Of a stretch of 64,000 bases of DNA, positions 44,733-58,514 are shown piece after piece (the stretch's first letter is position 1; every line of letters begins with the position of its first letter). The position numbers and the translations under genes are program-made. Origin of the DNA: Alviniconcha marisindica (taxonomy: Eukaryota; Mollusca; Gastropoda; Provannidae); NCBI GenBank assembly GCA_018857735.1, contig JABMCL010001731.1, forward strand, positions 30,001 through 94,000. The letters are read 5' to 3'. The notes under the pieces are model-generated. The model did not search any database and was not told the DNA's origin. It was given only the letters and a program-made list of their open reading frames with translations.

Positions 44733-44790
44733 TTGTTGTTGTTGAGTTTTTGCTTAATGTCCTCAGATGCTAAGAGCATATTAGGGACAA
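44733..44790 (+). repeat. Dispersed TTTAATGTCCTCAGATGC repeat
   Basis: GTTGTTGAGTTTTTGCTTAA through ATATTAGGGACAA is repeated at 53143-53200 and partly at 7990-8017. It is probably a conserved end of an unrecognised SINE or LINE. Confidence 0.6.
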
Positions 44791-44799
44791 TCTATAAAG

Positions 44800-45225
44800 T
44801 AAGCTTGACTTGGATATATCATAGTTAGATCATGGGGGAGACGGGGGGGATGGGGAGCTGTTCCCCTTGGTCTCTTGCCCCGTAACTCCCAGCTTATATC
44901 GGTTTATATAACTAGGGGAGCCAACCCAAGACCAACTCCCTCGCCACGAACAAATCAATCAGTAGTTATAAACTTGCCTGTAATTAAACTTCAATGCTGG
45001 CCTGTGGCAGTCTTTGGGTTCCGCTGGCGCCTGAGTGACCTATCAGTCACTGACTGCGAGAGTCACAACGGTGTCTGGCCAGAGAGGTTCATAATTATTT
45101 GTGATCTATTTAAATATACTTCTCCCCACGATTGCCCAAAAGGGACAAACAGGCTTACAAATTACTTCCATTCACGATCGCCCTTCAAATGGACAATCGA
45201 GAATTATATAGTAAGAGAGAGAGAA
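44800..45225. other. non-coding, nothing recognised
   Basis: No domain or RNA feature is supported. Confidence 0.4.
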
Positions 45226-45272
45226 GGGGGGGGGGGGGGGGGGGGGCAAAGGCCATTGTGTTACATGTGTGA

Positions 45273-45325
<53 letters not shown>
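45226..45325. repeat. poly-G (about 21) and (GT)n
   Basis: A G run at 45226-45246 and GT at 45269-45325. Confidence 0.95.
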
Positions 45326-45329
<4 letters not shown>

Positions 45330-45404
45330 TGGGTGCTTGTGTGCGTACGTGTGTCAATCAATCAATCAATGTTTTAATTTATGTCTGTTCACATCGAGGT
45401 GATA

Positions 45405-45408
<4 letters not shown>

Positions 45409-45498
<90 letters not shown>
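45409..45498. repeat. (CA)n microsatellite
   Basis: About 90 bp of perfect CA. Confidence 0.97.
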
Positions 45499-45501
<3 letters not shown>

Positions 45502-45539
45502 TCAGACACAGATGCAAACACGAAATTATACTGGCTTAC

Positions 45540-48062
<2,523 letters not shown>

Positions 48063-48132
48063 TTGTTTTGTCAGTATGTTTATCGTATAAATAGTTTTGA
48101 CCATCGTACAATTGAGTTGTCATGTTACACAG

Positions 48133-48471
48133 CGGTGAGGTTTCAACACCAGTGCCCCGTGGAGGTGGAGGAGTCACAAAACTATGACGTCATCTGTGAC
48201 GACATCGCCAGTACAGACAGAGTGTCCTGGCTGACAAGGATCGTGTATGGAAGCAACACAGTAAATGTCTCTGAGTTGTGTCGTACTGACCTGAGCTGCG
48301 GCAACCCGTACCCTGACATCGTGCAGGTGTCACGTCCGTCTGTTGGTGAGGTTCACCTGACCCTCAAGTCAGCCACACGGGACAGGTGGGGCGGCGCCAC
48401 AGTCACCTGTACCACCTCTACCGCTAACGGTGTTCAGACAGGGACAGCCAGCTGTACGGTGGATGTTGTAT
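48133..48471 (+). CDS. Ig-like extracellular domain exon (plus strand)
   Basis: A 339-nt exon between ACACAG (ending 48132) and T|GTGAGT (donor at 48472), phase 1-1. It encodes an Ig-type domain: CPVEVEESQNYDVICDD (B-strand Cys), DRVSWLTRIVYGSN (core Trp), a second Cys pair (CRTDLSCGNP), VSRPSVGEVHLTLKSATRD, and WGGATVTCTTSTANG (F-strand Cys), then a CTVDVV linker. A frame continues past the donor for only two codons to TAA, supporting splicing. Related in design to the minus-strand exon at 36313-36693, so two Ig-like genes probably lie on opposite strands. The acceptor's pyrimidine tract is weak; a second AG at 48151-48152 is possible but would give phase 0. Confidence 0.72.
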
Positions 48472-48474
48472 GTG

Positions 48475-48479
<5 letters not shown>

Positions 48480-48510
<31 letters not shown>

Positions 48511-48519
48511 TATGGAAGC

Positions 48520-48592
<73 letters not shown>
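48480..48592. repeat. (CA)n in the intron after the Ig-like exon
   Basis: CA 48480-48508 and 48521-48592, starting within 10 bp of the donor site. The 48500-48530 spacer repeats GATATGGAAGCAACACA, similar to GTATGGAAGCAACACAGTA in the exon (48244-48262). Confidence 0.95.
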
Positions 48593-48597
<5 letters not shown>

Positions 48598-48599
48598 CT

Positions 48600-51409
48600 C
48601 ACTCACACCGTCACACCGTCACACACAAGCGCGCGGCACACACTAAGATTTGTGGAAAAACTGGAATAACTCTATTAATAATTTACTTTACTTCATTGTT
48701 GCTGTTGGTGGAGGCAGCAGTGGAATACAGAACAGAATTAGATCAGTCTTCAAATGTAGGTCAGATTAAGGTGCGCAATGTAACGGGACCTTGGACGCCG
48801 CCGACTCTGCTTCTTAGTAACATCTTTGACCAAGTCGGAAGTAGAACATGCGGTGTTATTCAACTTTGGAAGTCGAAACTGGAACACGAAGATTGGTGGC
48901 ATCCCCCCTCCCCCCCCTTTCACTTGCCCACTTCCTCAGTCTCTAATGCTCGGGTACATGCAGTTGAAGCGGTTTGTGCGCTTTGCTGGTAGCTATCGTG
49001 GATTCGCTGTTGTGACACGCGTCTGGCTACGGTGGTACTGAACGGGTATAAAAGATGCACAATTTAATTCTTTAGGAGAGCTGCCGTCAGTTGTGTTCCA
49101 AAAGGTCGACGGATTTAACCCTCACTCAACACTCCCCCCGGTGTCACTCAGCTCAATTTTCTTAACAGCCAGGACATAACATTTTTGGGGTAATTATAAG
49201 CTCTATAAAAGTTTTCATTTTCGCACCCACCATGTCCCGTCCCTAATAAACCTTATGGTTTCTGTGGACGTTAAGCACCATGTTTACTTACTTACCCACT
49301 ATGTTTATTTACTTATTTATTTTTTGCCTCACATAACTTTTCGGCTCATCCAAAAATTAGAACAGATTTGTTCTCGAAGAACTTAAATTAGGTCTGGGCA
49401 TCGCAGCACATAAAATACCTTTCGACTTTCTAGGACCTAGAATATGTTTACCCTCGCAGAACGTACAGTGTACCCAGACCTTCCATGACCGAAAACATTT
49501 TACGGACCTTCGAGGACTTAGCATAGTTATTATTTGCAGGTAAGGGTTGTTAAATAGTGCTACGATGCCTACAAACGCTGTTCGACACGGCAAAATTGAT
49601 CAAACTTACAACATTCATATTTTAAGCGCTGTAGCTGAACACTGTTAGTTACTTTACCTTGTACACTCTTTCTTTTGCTGCATAGACCGCCGTAGCTACG
49701 AGCAACTGTCCTGAGAATTGTTTAGAGGAAAAGTGTAAGAATCGAACGATCACTGCATGGTCAGCGAAAGGCGTCGATACCCGACAGACCGCATGGCTTC
49801 TTTCGGAATTAGTAGAAGTAGCCCAGGAAGGCTTACTAGAGACATCTGAAGAACTATACAACGGTTATTTTTGATGACATATGATACGGCGGCGCGATTG
49901 CTGTTTGAAAGACCAAGAGGATACTGGGAAATCTCATTGATGAAACGGCAAGAATGCACTAACATAAACTCGGTATTGACAACAACGTACAAAACCATAG
50001 TATGCTGATTTTTAGAGAGGTGGTAAAGTTCAGTCCGTTCAAATTTACCTTCCTGCTGTTTGATAACCAACAAGGACACGTTCGAATAACACGCAGACAC
50101 AACTTCCACTGCCACGAGGGCCTTCTCACCAGTCGCTGTGTCGTTTTGCCCGGATTGTTATGTGACAGGCTTTGCCCTCTCTTGAATCGTCTCTCACTCT
50201 CCACTCTACGGAGACAGTTATAAGTTTTTTGTTTGTTTTGTTTTTTGTTTTGATAAGGTCAGTGCTACTATCAAAATTTAATAGCTGCAAAAACTAAAGG
50301 CGCGAAAATCGTTCACTATAATGAATATTAATTAGCAACGGTCTTGTTACAAGACTACTTTGTGTGCGAACTAGCCTGAGATGCCAAGATGTAAAACTAC
50401 CACTTCATCTGCATGTCATTTCCACGTACATTGTTCATCCTCACTGTGCTGCGTTCTGACCTAATTCTCAATATAAATTAATCATTTTGACACTAGTTCA
50501 GCGTTGCGACATAATTATAATCACAACCATGAATTATAAACATACGAATGTGAATGGCATAAACCACGCCGCTGTGAATCATATAAAACATTGCATAACA
50601 TTACATACGAAAACAACCATTATTACATAATTCACGACTCAGTTATTTCCTTTAAATAATAATAATAATAATAATAATAATAAAGTAAAAACAATACTAA
50701 AAATATAATTATTTAAAAACAAACAAACAAACAAAAACAGAAAGAAACGAATATGTGCAAAGAACATTCCTTTCATAACTTTGTAGACTAGAGAAAGGAA
50801 CTTGTTGACCAGCGTAAGGGATTACCTCCCATGGACTGCCCTTTTGGGGGAAACACCATATATCACTTCTATCCCAAACTCCAAACTTGGGAGGGAAGTG
50901 TTGACTCCAAAAGTAGCAATAAATGGCTGAAGTGCACTCTAAACGTGAATATAAAGAATTTAAGAATTCAATAAAATTTAAGAATGTAATAAACAGATAA
51001 AACAACCTTTTTGTGTTAGATTTGGAACACTCTTTTAATTTGTGCTCTAGTCATTTAAAAATAAGCACGTTTCTGACACAAGTGACTTCCAGTTCAAAAA
51101 GTTGCAGAAGTATGCCACTTTTGCGGCCGATTCTGAAATTGCTAGACGCTGTCGCAGAAGTTTGCAACACGTCGCTGTGTTGTCAAACGAAACAAAATGT
51201 AATAAAATGAGGGTAAGGGATGGATAGAAGAATATTTCCTGTATTGCGTGGTGTAGTTGTTTTCAAAATATGTGCCGTGGACTTTCAATGGTAACGTCGT
51301 TTCTATTTTAAAAAAAGAAAAGAAAAAAGGTAGGCGACGCGTATTAGTGCATTTTGAACAAAAGCTGCAGACTTCTGCAATCATGTATACCCACCGATAC
51401 ATGATTGTG
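48600..51409. other. Intron-like DNA, no supported gene
   Basis: A TAATAAACCTTATGGTTTCT tail with ACTTACTTAC lies at about 49244-49315 (a repeat shared inversely with 8046-8078). (AAT)n lies at 50657-50682. A minus-strand frame of about 120 codons at 49750-50115 has no recognisable domain. The rest is AT-rich. Confidence 0.45.
50657..50682. repeat. (AAT)n microsatellite
   Basis: About nine AAT units. Confidence 0.93.
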
Positions 51410-52025
51410 TGACATGTAGTGTGACAGACATGAGTGTGATGTTGTGCTCTGTGTCTGACAGTACTAGCTGTAGGTATTGTCCCCAGTGCGTAACAGCCAT
51501 GATTGTAATGTTTCCCAATGGGTGTGTGTCATAACACTGTGGTGTTGTCACCTGGCGTAACAGCCATGATTGTGATGTCCCGGGAGTGTGGCAGTTATGA
51601 CTGGTGGTGTTCTCTGAGTGTGACCTTCATGACTGGTGGTGTTCTCCGAGTGTGACCTTCATGACTGGTGTTATTCCCCTAATGTGACTTTCATGACTAG
51701 TGTTGTTCCCCTAGTGTGACTTTCATGACTGGTGTTGTTCCCCGAGTGTGATAGTCATGAATCTGATGTTGTTCCCTTGGTGTAACAGTGATGGCTGTTG
51801 CATTGTCTCCTGTGTGTGCATTCATGGCCCTTCTTTGTCTCTTGTTGATGACAGTCATGTGTGTGACATGGCGTGGTGCTTCCCCCTGAGTTTGACTGTC
51901 CTGTCCGTGTTTTTCCCCCTTTGGTCTCACCTTCATTACTATGTTCTTTTTCTCCGAGTGTGGTAGTTATAACTGGTATTGTCACCTGAGGGAGACATTC
52001 ATGACCGTGGTGTCGTTTTCCTAAT
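51410..52025. repeat. Degenerate ~32-bp minisatellite
   Basis: Units of type GTGTGACTTTCATGACTGGT followed by GTTGTTCCCC, most regular at about 51590-51770 with some five to six units. The outer units vary in length and sequence. Confidence 0.85.
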
Positions 52026-52051
52026 AAATAACGACTTAACCCTTGTTGCAG

Positions 52052-52114
52052 CACGTTTTGTCATCAACGAGCTGGTGATAAATTGTACAGCCATTGTACC
52101 TTTTTATCTTGGTG
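52052..52114 (+). pseudogene. Possible Ig-like exon start, cut by a CA repeat
   Basis: CTTGTTGCAG (ending 52051) followed in phase 1 by RFVINELVINCTAIVPFYLG. The F-x-x-N/x-...-INCT spacing matches FRNGENLINCT in the exon at 36313-36693. The frame then enters the (CA)n at 52114 without a donor. It may be a broken Ig exon or a chance match; the stretch is too short to be sure. Confidence 0.3.
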
Positions 52115-52118
52115 CACA

Positions 52119-52204
<86 letters not shown>

Positions 52205-52210
52205 CCTCTC

Positions 52211-52297
<87 letters not shown>
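52114..52297. repeat. (CA)n followed by (TA)n
   Basis: CA 52114-52202, then TA 52213-52297, which borders the left arm of a foldback element. Confidence 0.97.
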
Positions 52298-52300
<3 letters not shown>

Positions 52301-54083
52301 GGGGAGCGGGTGGGGAGTGAGGGAAGCAGGTTGGAAGCATGGATGAAGAGTCACAAGTCAGAGGTTGCTATAACATAACTTTTAATTACACCAACCAGGA
52401 AATAGTGTCTGTGTTGGAAAAGACACAAGCAAAGAAAACATTTAGAACATGAAAACAAACGTAAAGACTAAACAACAGCAATTATCTAATAAATACCGGT
52501 TGATGGGCGTAAAACACCAGCTTACTTACTTACTGTGCGCTGGGCCAGCAGCGTCCCTTTTCCCCGGTGTCCCTGCAGAGGCCGGTTGTTTATTTGCTGT
52601 TGCGGCCTCTGTTCATGTGTTCATCTCAGGGGAGAGCCTGTAAGTAGTTATTTTTCTATGGCTTGTTGTTCTGTTGTTTCTCATTGATGTAAATGATGTA
52701 TGTTTATAATATTACCATGTTCACAACGTGCTTTGATTTTGGTTCCAGCATATGAGAAATTTCGGCGTGATTGCCGCGGCCTGGTTGCAGCCATGGCGTC
52801 AGTGTACTTTGTTCGTGTGTTCAAATCTCAAGCCTTTATGCTGCGAAGTGACCAGCGCTTCCATCATGTATACAGCTAATCCTGGTTAGCTGATATGTAG
52901 CTAGTATTCTATGTTGTCATTGTTGGATGTTCATTTGGAGTGATGCTTTGCCGATGCAAAGTTATCCCCCTAAAGTATGGGTCCTTTGTCAGTGTGGCCG
53001 TGCGGATCTCTGCGCGGCACAACTTATTTGTTTCTACCGATCTATTTTTATACATGAAATCGATGGTATATTATGGCTAACACTTTGAAGATGTTGACTT
53101 CATGGTCGTCGAATGTTCATTTTAATAGTTGAATATATGGTTTAGTTGTTGTTGAGTTTTTGTTTAATGTCCTCAGATGCTAAAAGCATATTAGGGACAA
53201 TAATGGTTTAGTCCCGAGGGATGATTGTATAAACTGTGAGACTTGTCATTTCTGTTTTAAACCGGCTTTTGTATGGCCGAGTCTTGCGCGCGCAGACTTT
53301 CACTCTGCTTAGCTTGTAAACCCTTTCCGGGTCTTTGTGCGTGTACCCGAACTGACCGGTGATGCGCGGCAGCAGTGGCAACTGTCTCTGTTCGCTAACC
53401 GAGAAGCCAGACCAGTAGCTTAGATTCTTGATGCGCTACCCGCGTCAGTAAGACACTTGACGTTGTTCACAGATATGCTCTGCTATTCAGTAACAGTGAC
53501 ATGCTGTAGCCCTTTTGTACACGCGTTGAGTAACGAAGCTGGAGCCGGTCACTTTATGACTGACTTAATCCTCCCGCTCACCAAAGTGCCACCCGTGTCA
53601 CTGCCCGTCTCGTTGTGCGCTTAAGTGGAACTGTTATAACAATTATCTCACTCTTCCTGTTTAGTAAAGAATGCTCTTGGTAATCCGTATTTTTCACTGT
53701 TACTTTATTGTATACTATTATATACTGGGAGTTCATCAGTTAATTGACTGGCCGTCTCTTGTATACTCACCGCGACACTGTGAGATATGGGTTTTAAGTG
53801 CAAGTCATGCACACAATTTATGTGCTTGACTAAAATATTGTCACGTATTATAGTAACCTACAGGTAAACTACATGGTTACTGTATTTATTAGATAATTGC
53901 TATTGTTTAGTCTTTACGTTTGTTTTCATGTTCTAACTGATTTGTTTGCTTGTGTCTTTTCCAACACAGACACTGTTTCCTGGTTGGTTGGTGTACAAAT
54001 AAAAGTTATGTTATAGCAACCTCTGACTTGTGACTTTTCATCCATGCTTCCAACCTGCTTCCCTCACTCCCACCCCGCTTCCC

Positions 54084-54085
<2 letters not shown>
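52298..54085. mobile_element. 1.8-kb foldback element with ~200-bp inverted arms in TA repeats
   Basis: The left arm 52298-52497 (GTAGGGGAGCGGGTGGGGAG ... TCTAATAAATAC) is repeated inverted at about 53878-54085 with only scattered changes. The arms point outward into (TA)n on both sides (52213-52297 and 54086-54166). The interior has no coding region; it contains a GATGGGCGTAAAACACCAGC LINE-like tail (52503-52530) and the dispersed repeat at 53143-53200. Best called a non-autonomous inverted-repeat transposon of unknown superfamily. A DIRS- or Penelope-type derivative with inverted terminal repeats is possible but has no supporting ORF. Confidence 0.75.

Positions 54086-54166
<81 letters not shown>
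54086..54166. repeat. (TA)n microsatellite
   Basis: About 80 bp of TA with one slip, between the foldback arm and the I-group LINE 3' end. Confidence 0.97.
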
Positions 54167-54168
<2 letters not shown>

Positions 54169-54381
54169 GGCGATACACATCTCATATTATATATTTAATT
54201 TTAATAATGTTATGTCTTAAAATGGGTCTATATACAGTTTTAAAACCATGCTTAAAAGGTGGATAATACAAACATAACTAAAAATGATCTCAAATTTAAA
54301 AAAAAATCCAAAAATATTAATTTCTTTCAAAAGGTTAAAAATCTTCTCAGGTGAAATATCCTAAAACAACAGCGCAGTAAT

Positions 54382-57300
54382 TTAGCTGTAAAGTGGCTCT
54401 CTTATTTCAATAAAATCCGAACAAGTAAGTAAAATATGCTCTATGGTTAAACGTTTATCACATCCGATGCACATTGGCGGTTCCTCACCCTTCAAAAAAA
54501 GGAATGAGTAATAAAAGAATGGCCAATGTGCAATCGGGCCATCACAGTCTCTTCTTTTCTGTTTTTCCGCGGACAAGATATACATTCTTTTAATACTGGG
54601 AATATCTTATCTAATTTATTTTCCGGGAACTCATCCCACTCTGCCACAGTTCTAATGTATATTTATTTGTGCGTGGTTTTAGGTCTGAGAATGGGATGAG
54701 CTCAACCGAGATGTCGCCATCAAGGGCATCCTTAGCTGCAGAATCTGCAGCCGAATTTCCCCTAATGCCAACATGGCCGGGAACCCAGATGAAAACAATC
54801 TCTCTCCCGTCTCTTGTCATTTCTGCATATAATTCTAAAATCTGAACTAAGACTGGATGGTCATATTTTAGGTTTAATATTGACTGTAACGATGAAAGAG
54901 AATCACATAATATCAAAAACGACTTTCCTTTGGAATAATAAACATGTATGAGAGCTAAAAGAATATTCTGAGATAAGTTGTAAATACAACTGTTTATATA
55001 TTTCCGGGTTTGTTGTATCTTTTTTGAAACTGGTTAAGTCAAAACGGACTGCAGGAACTGAAAGTTTCCAAGGGACGATGTCCAAGAGGGAGCATCGTCT
55101 ACCAGATTTAGGTTAAGTTGGATTTCTCCAAGTGGGGAAGAATGCGGATGCCAAGAGGTGGAACTTTGACTCCGATTCTTCAAATAATTCAGTGTTTTCG
55201 GGTTCAAAAACGCAACTATAAGCTGGGTTTTCCGGTAGGGATTTGAGTTTAAGAACATAGTTTAAAGACAATTTTAATCGGCGAGTAGTTAATGACGGTT
55301 CATGTGCTTCTGTGTATAGACTTTGAGCAGGAGATGTGCGGAAAGCACCCAACGCGATTCGCAAGCCCTGATGGTGGATCGGATCCAATTGTTTCAGAAT
55401 CGACCGAAGGGCCGATCCGTACACAATGCATCCATAATCCAATTTGGAGCGGACTAACGAACGGTAAAAGCGTAGCAGGACGATACAATCGGCTCCCCAA
55501 TCAGTATGTCCCACTACACGAAGAATGTCCAGAGCCTTCTGACAGGAGTTTTAGGTATTGAATGTGATTTTTAAAAGTAAGTTTAGTGTCAAAGACCAAG
55601 GAACTTTGCTTTTTTGACTACTTTTATAGGCGATTTTTCCCAGAAGAAGGGTTGGGGAAAACCGTACTGTTGATGGAAATGAATACAGACCGTCTTAGAG
55701 GTGGAGAACTTGAAGCCGTTCTCAGACACCCACTTCTGAACGCTGTTTACACACAGCTGCATAGCTCTCTCCACTCTGTTTAACGTTTTCTACACACAAA
55801 GTCGTCCACAAACAATGAGCAATCGTCCCCTTTTAAAGGACAGCTTTAACAATGTTGTTAATTTTAATGCTAAAAAGGGCCGGAGACAGGATGCTACCTT
55901 GCGGGACCCCCATCTCCTGCTCGTGCAGTTCGGAAAAATTGGAACCCACTCTAACCCTGAAAGAACTTTCCGACAGGAAGCTCTGAATAAACCTGGGGAG
56001 ATGGCCCCTGAAACCGAGATCCCAGAGGTCCGCCAGAATGACATGCTTCCACGTTGTGTCGTAAGCTTTCTCAAGGTCAAAGAAAATGGTTAAAAAGTGT
56101 TCTTTTTTAACGAAGGCATTTCTAATAAACGTTTCAAAACGAACAAAGTGATCCAACGTACTGTGGTTCTTCCTGAAGCCGCACTGCTTCTCTGAAAGAA
56201 GACCCTGCGACTCGAGGGACCACATGAGGCGAGCGTTGACCATCCTCTCCATCGTTTTACACAAACAGCCGGTTAATGCTATAGGTCTGAAATTACCGGG
56301 ATCCGAGTGTTCCTTACCGGGTTTGGGAATTAGTATAACTACTGCCTCACGCCACGATGGCGGAAAACAGCCAGATTCCCAGACGTGGTTATATACTTTT
56401 AAAAGGACGGATAGAGCAGAATTTGGGAGGTGTGTCAAAAGTTGGTAGTGGACCTGGTCCAAACCGGTGGCTGAATCGTTGGCTCTCTGTAACGATTGCC
56501 TAAATTTCCAGTCGCTGTAAAAGGTAGGTTGTACTCCTCTTCATTTGTGGAAGAGAAGTCCAGGCGTCGTTTTTCTTTTAACGTCGAAGAATCTTTTCAC
56601 AGATTTTTAGCTAATACTTCTGCCACTTCCTTTTTATCGGTAATGAGATTACCGTTAATTTTTAAATGATTAATAGAATTACAACCACCCTTACCCTTTA
56701 TTTTCCTAAAAGCTTTCCAGACCTTTTGTTTTTGCGTTTTAGAATTTAACTTATTACAGAAATGCCTCCACGAAGCTTTCTCAAGGTCAAAGAAAATGGT
56801 TAAGAAGTGTTCTTTTTTAACGAAGGCATTTCTAATAAACGTTTCAAAACGAACGAAGTGATCCAACGTACTGTGGTTCTTCCTGAAGCCGCACTGCTTC
56901 TCGGAAAGAAGACCCTACGACTCGAGGGACCACACGAGGCGAGCGTCGATCATCCTCTCCATCGTTTTACACAAACAGCCGGTTAATGCTATAGGTCTGA
57001 AATTACCGGGATCCGAGGGGTCCTTACCGGGTTTGGGAATGGGGATAACTCCCGCCTCACGCCACGATGGCGGAAAACAGCCAGTTTCCCCAACGTGGTT
57101 ATATACTTTTAAAAGGACGGATAGAGCAGAATTTGGGAGGGGGTTTTAAAAGTTGGTAGTGGACCTGGTCCAAACCGGTGGCTGAATCGTTGGCTCTCTG
57201 TAACGATTTCCTCAATTCAGTCGCTGTAAAAGGTAGGTTGTACTCCTCTTCATTTTTGGAAGAGAAGTCCAGGCATCGTTTTTCTTTTAACATTTGAATC

Positions 57301-58510
57301 CTCTAAAATTCATCAGAATAATTATCCGTCGAAGAATCTTTTGACAGATTTTTACCTAATACTTCTGCCACTTCCTTTTTATCGGTAATGAGATTACCGT
57401 TAACTTTTAAATAATAGAATTACAACCACCCTTACCCTTTATTTTTCTAATAGTTTTCCAGACCTTTTGAGTTGGTGTTTTATAATTTAACTTATTACAG
57501 AAATGCCTCCACGAGTTCCTTTTTTGTTGTTTGACAACATGACGAGGCTTGGCTCTTAGATTTTTTTAATTTTGAACATTACTTAGCGTTGGGTTAGAAA
57601 AAAACTTTCGCTGAGCTTTCTTCCTTTCTTTAATTGCTGTTTTGCAACTGTCATTAAACCATGGAACCTTGGGAAGTTTTTTGAGAAGCATGTTTTCGGT
57701 ATAGCTTTGTCTGCTGCTTGAATAAGGTCAGTAAACTGACCGGCGGGATCCTCGGCAGACATGACCGCTTCCTCCGTCAGTTCAGAGGAACACTGAGCTT
57801 GGAAGGACAGCCAGTCCGCCTTTTTAAAATTCCACCTGTTAGGTGCAGCATCCTCTTCGACAGCGTTGCGGTTAGGATTACAGGAAAGTGGTCACTTCCG
57901 CACAGATCCTCATGTATATTCCACTCATAGTCTAGGACCAGAGATTGACCACAAATGGAGAGATCCAGTGCGGAAGTGGAACCGGTGGCGGGATGTATAT
58001 AAGTCGATGAACCATCATTTAGAATACATAAATCCATTTCTGAGAAGAGGTCCTCCAACATTTGTCCTCTGCTGTTATAGGATTCGTTACCCCAAACCGG
58101 GGAGTGACCGTTGAAGTCGTCCAAAAGAACGAACGGAGATGGCAGTTGTTCGATTAGGTTAATCAGATCAGTCTTGGCAATGGGATCTGATGGAGGAAGA
58201 TAAATACTACATAAGGTGACGACCTTGTTCAGTGTCACCCTCGCGGCCACCGCCTGCAAAGGGGTGTTCAAGTGAACCTCACTAAACAGATAGGATTTAT
58301 TTATGAGCAGAGCTACTCCCCCGGTAGCTCTATCATTTAGGGAGTTTTTGGTTAAGATATTAGAACCACAGAGTGATGGAGTCTTGGAATTGGTTACAAA
58401 TGTTTCCTGCAATCCAAACACAGCCGGCTTATACCCTCTCGAAAGCAGAGCGAGCTCCTCGAAGTTGGCTTGGAACCCCGCAAGTTCCACTGGATAATGG
58501 AGTGCTCCAT
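54382..58510 (-). pseudogene. I-group LINE ORF2, copy 3
   Basis: The start ATG at 58508-58510 (MEHSIIQWNL-type) leads into the endonuclease: VFGLQETFVTN, LLDDFNGHSPVWG and CGSDHFPVIL. The reverse transcriptase has IALTGCLCKTMERM, FDLEKAYDTTW and GVPQGSILSP, and its catalytic region near 55800 is broken by frameshift. RNase H shows CDSLSSLQSILNL and WVPGHVGIRGNSAADSAAK, followed by the terminal CIGCDKRLTIEHILLTC. The ORF is disrupted by the tandem duplication 56068-57515, frameshifts and stops. In copy 1 the RNase H DSL position reads SDYLSSL; here the original Ser is kept. Confidence 0.9.
56068..57515 (-). repeat. Tandem duplication inside LINE ORF2
   Basis: The segment 56068-56773 is repeated directly as 56774-57515; the join is visible where GCCTCCACGA runs into AGCTTTCTCAAGGTC (about 56763-56787). 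The second unit has an extra ~36 bp near 57290-57330. It spans the linker and first RT blocks. Confidence 0.88.
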
Positions 58511-58514
58511 TGCT

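Noticed and set aside
49750..50115. 120-codon minus-strand open frame as a gene
   Set aside because: No recognisable domain, no splice or start support; length is compatible with chance.
52298..54085. Pair of retroviral-type LTRs
   Set aside because: Arms are inverted rather than direct, do not start TG and end CA, and the interior has no polymerase.
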